A stretch of DNA of 6,059 nt from Candidatus Berkelbacteria bacterium. Its GTDB lineage: Bacteria > Patescibacteriota > UBA1384 > JAHJRZ01. Within the stretch, counting starts at the first letter, position 1. Every line of letters starts with the position of its first letter. Positions 5,111-6,059 of the stretch are shown one piece after another. The notes beneath the pieces were generated by a model. That model searched no databases, was not told the origin of the DNA, and saw nothing but the letters and a program-made list of their open reading frames with translations. The stretch lies in NCBI GenBank assembly GCA_026397195.1, contig JAPLVI010000010.1, positions 1 through 6,059 on the forward strand. Reading direction: 5' to 3'. Position numbers and translations under genes: made by a program.

Positions 5111-6059
5111 ATGAGGAAAAAAGAATTTTTTCTTTTAGTTTTATTTGCCCTTGGGATTATCTCCGCTCTTTTATTTTTGCGTTTTTATTCTTTAAATGAA
5201 TTTCATTTTCGCGATAAACTAGCTAAATATTCTTTTTTTGGTTATACCTTGGCTGCTTCAAGTAGTAATGTCGATCTTAATGTTGATGTTCATGGTGTAC
5301 CCGGCCCCTCTCCTTCTGCTTCTGGCAGCGTCTCTCCTACTGGTCCAACTCCCAGCGGTAGTTATTCCTATTCTCCAAGTCCTTCAGGCAGCCTTAGTCC
5401 AGGTCCAAGCGTTTCCGGTAGTTTTGGCCCGAGCTATTCGCCTAGTGGTTCAGGTAGCCCCTTTCCGCCTGATATTCCAGGTCTTGGTGGGTTGCTTCTT
5501 TTCTCAAATAAAGTAGGCCTTTATAATCTAATTCTCTCGCTTCTTTTGCTTCTAGGTCCGACCCTAGCAAGCATCCTAACCGCAATTTTAGATCCCTTCG
5601 CCTCTGTTCCCGGCTATCTTTATTATCTCTGGTTACTTCTTTTACAGGCCCTGGGGATTAAAAAGAAAGGCAAAGAGTGGGGGGTGGTTTATGATTTTGT
5701 TTCTAAACAGCCTGTCTCTTTGGCGATTGTTCGGATTATTGACACTACAACTAATCAAATCAAAGATACCTCTATTACCACCAAATCTGGCGTCTTTGCC
5801 TTTTTAACCGAAGAAGGCAGCTACACGCTTAAAGTTTTTAAATCCGGCTATCGTTTTCCTGTACCCGAACTTGCCATTGGCAATAATTCACCCTGGATTC
5901 CAGGAAAAGCGGATGGTCATTATGAAAATATTTATACTGGTGGCTTCGTTGCGATAAAGGAAAGAGATCAGGGCCAGATAAATTGTAATATCCCTTTGGA
6001 ATTTACTGGAGAGTCAACTTATGCCAAATGGTTTTCCGAAGACAATACTTTCTTTGCAA
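5111..6059 (+). CDS. Membrane-anchored surface protein with Ser/Pro/Gly linker and carboxypeptidase-regulatory-like domain, 3'-truncated by window edge
   Basis: The frame opens at ATG 5111 and runs without a stop to the window end (316 codons visible), so the C-terminus is missing. In order: a basic N-terminus (MRKKE) and a hydrophobic signal or anchor helix (6-23); a linker at about 64-118 made mostly of Ser, Pro, Gly and some Tyr (GPSPSASGSVSPTGPTPSG is typical), probably extracellular; hydrophobic segments at about 124-160 and 166-182; a basic KKKGK patch (184-188), which suggests a cytoplasmic side if those segments are membrane helices; then a region at 189-250 (GVVYDFVSKQPVSLAIVRI, KSGVFAF, SYTLKVFKSGY) resembling a carboxypeptidase-regulatory-like or other Ig-like beta-sandwich. 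No enzyme motif is visible. The start is supported by the -10 box 7 nt upstream. A role at the cell envelope is inferred from the layout only. Confidence 0.82.
   Translation, partial: MRKKEFFLLVLFALGIISALLFLRFYSLNEFHFRDKLAKYSFFGYTLAASSSNVDLNVDVHGVPGPSPSASGSVSPTGPTPSGSYSYSPSPSGSLSPGPSVSGSFGPSYSPSGSGSPFPPDIPGLGGLLLFSNKVGLYNLILSLLLLLGPTLASILTAILDPFASVPGYLYYLWLLLLQALGIKKKGKEWGVVYDFVSKQPVSLAIVRIIDTTTNQIKDTSITTKSGVFAFLTEEGSYTLKVFKSGYRFPVPELAIGNNSPWIPGKADGHYENIYTGGFVAIKERDQGQINCNIPLEFTGESTYAKWFSEDNTFFA

Noticed and set aside
5238..5516. 92-codon plus-strand hydrophobic frame
   Set aside because: It is an out-of-frame reading of the Ser/Pro/Gly-rich linker of the surface protein; its Leu/Val/Ala richness follows from the frame shift.

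Overview
The window most resembles a chromosome segment of a small-genome bacterium of the Candidate Phyla Radiation (Patescibacteria, perhaps Parcubacteria or Microgenomates). The host-like genes are moderately AT-rich, TGA is used as a stop, promoters are close to the sigma-70 consensus, and the gene types fit: a divergent Clp-type ATPase, a tiny AbrB-like protein, a DUF456 membrane protein and a Ser/Pro/Gly-rich surface protein. This assignment is inferred from style, not from a marker gene.

Layout. (1) 1-2256, plus strand: the 3' part of a two-ring ClpC/ClpB-like AAA+ ATPase whose 5' end lies outside the window. Ring 2 has an intact ATPase site. Ring 1 has lost key catalytic residues, and both rings lack the aromatic pore-loop residue expected of an unfoldase. 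(2) 2257-2486: a terminator overlapping a strong outward promoter, then a structured leader with a possible 34-codon ORF and a second hairpin next to a Shine-Dalgarno site. (3) 2487-4006: two convergent genes with clearly higher GC than their surroundings. One is a class I SAM-dependent methyltransferase (plus strand); the other is an unrecognised 228-aa protein (minus strand, TTG start). They meet at back-to-back terminators and look like an acquired cassette pair. (4) 4007-4334: an AT-rich promoter region, then a GC-rich element of about 130 bp with a strong hairpin near each end, possibly a non-autonomous palindrome-ended mobile element. (5) 4335-4496: a 53-aa AbrB/SpoVT-type protein with its own terminator. 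(6) 4607-5092: a DUF456 membrane protein. (7) 5111 to the window end: the 5' part of a membrane-anchored surface protein.

Two initiation modes seem to coexist. The methyltransferase, the minus-strand gene and the AbrB-like gene have textbook AGGAGG sites. DUF456, the surface protein and perhaps the 34-codon ORF have a -10 box ending only 7-9 nt before the ATG, which implies leaderless mRNAs. Apart from the close pair DUF456/surface protein, each gene seems to carry its own promoter or terminator, so no shared pathway can be read from the order.
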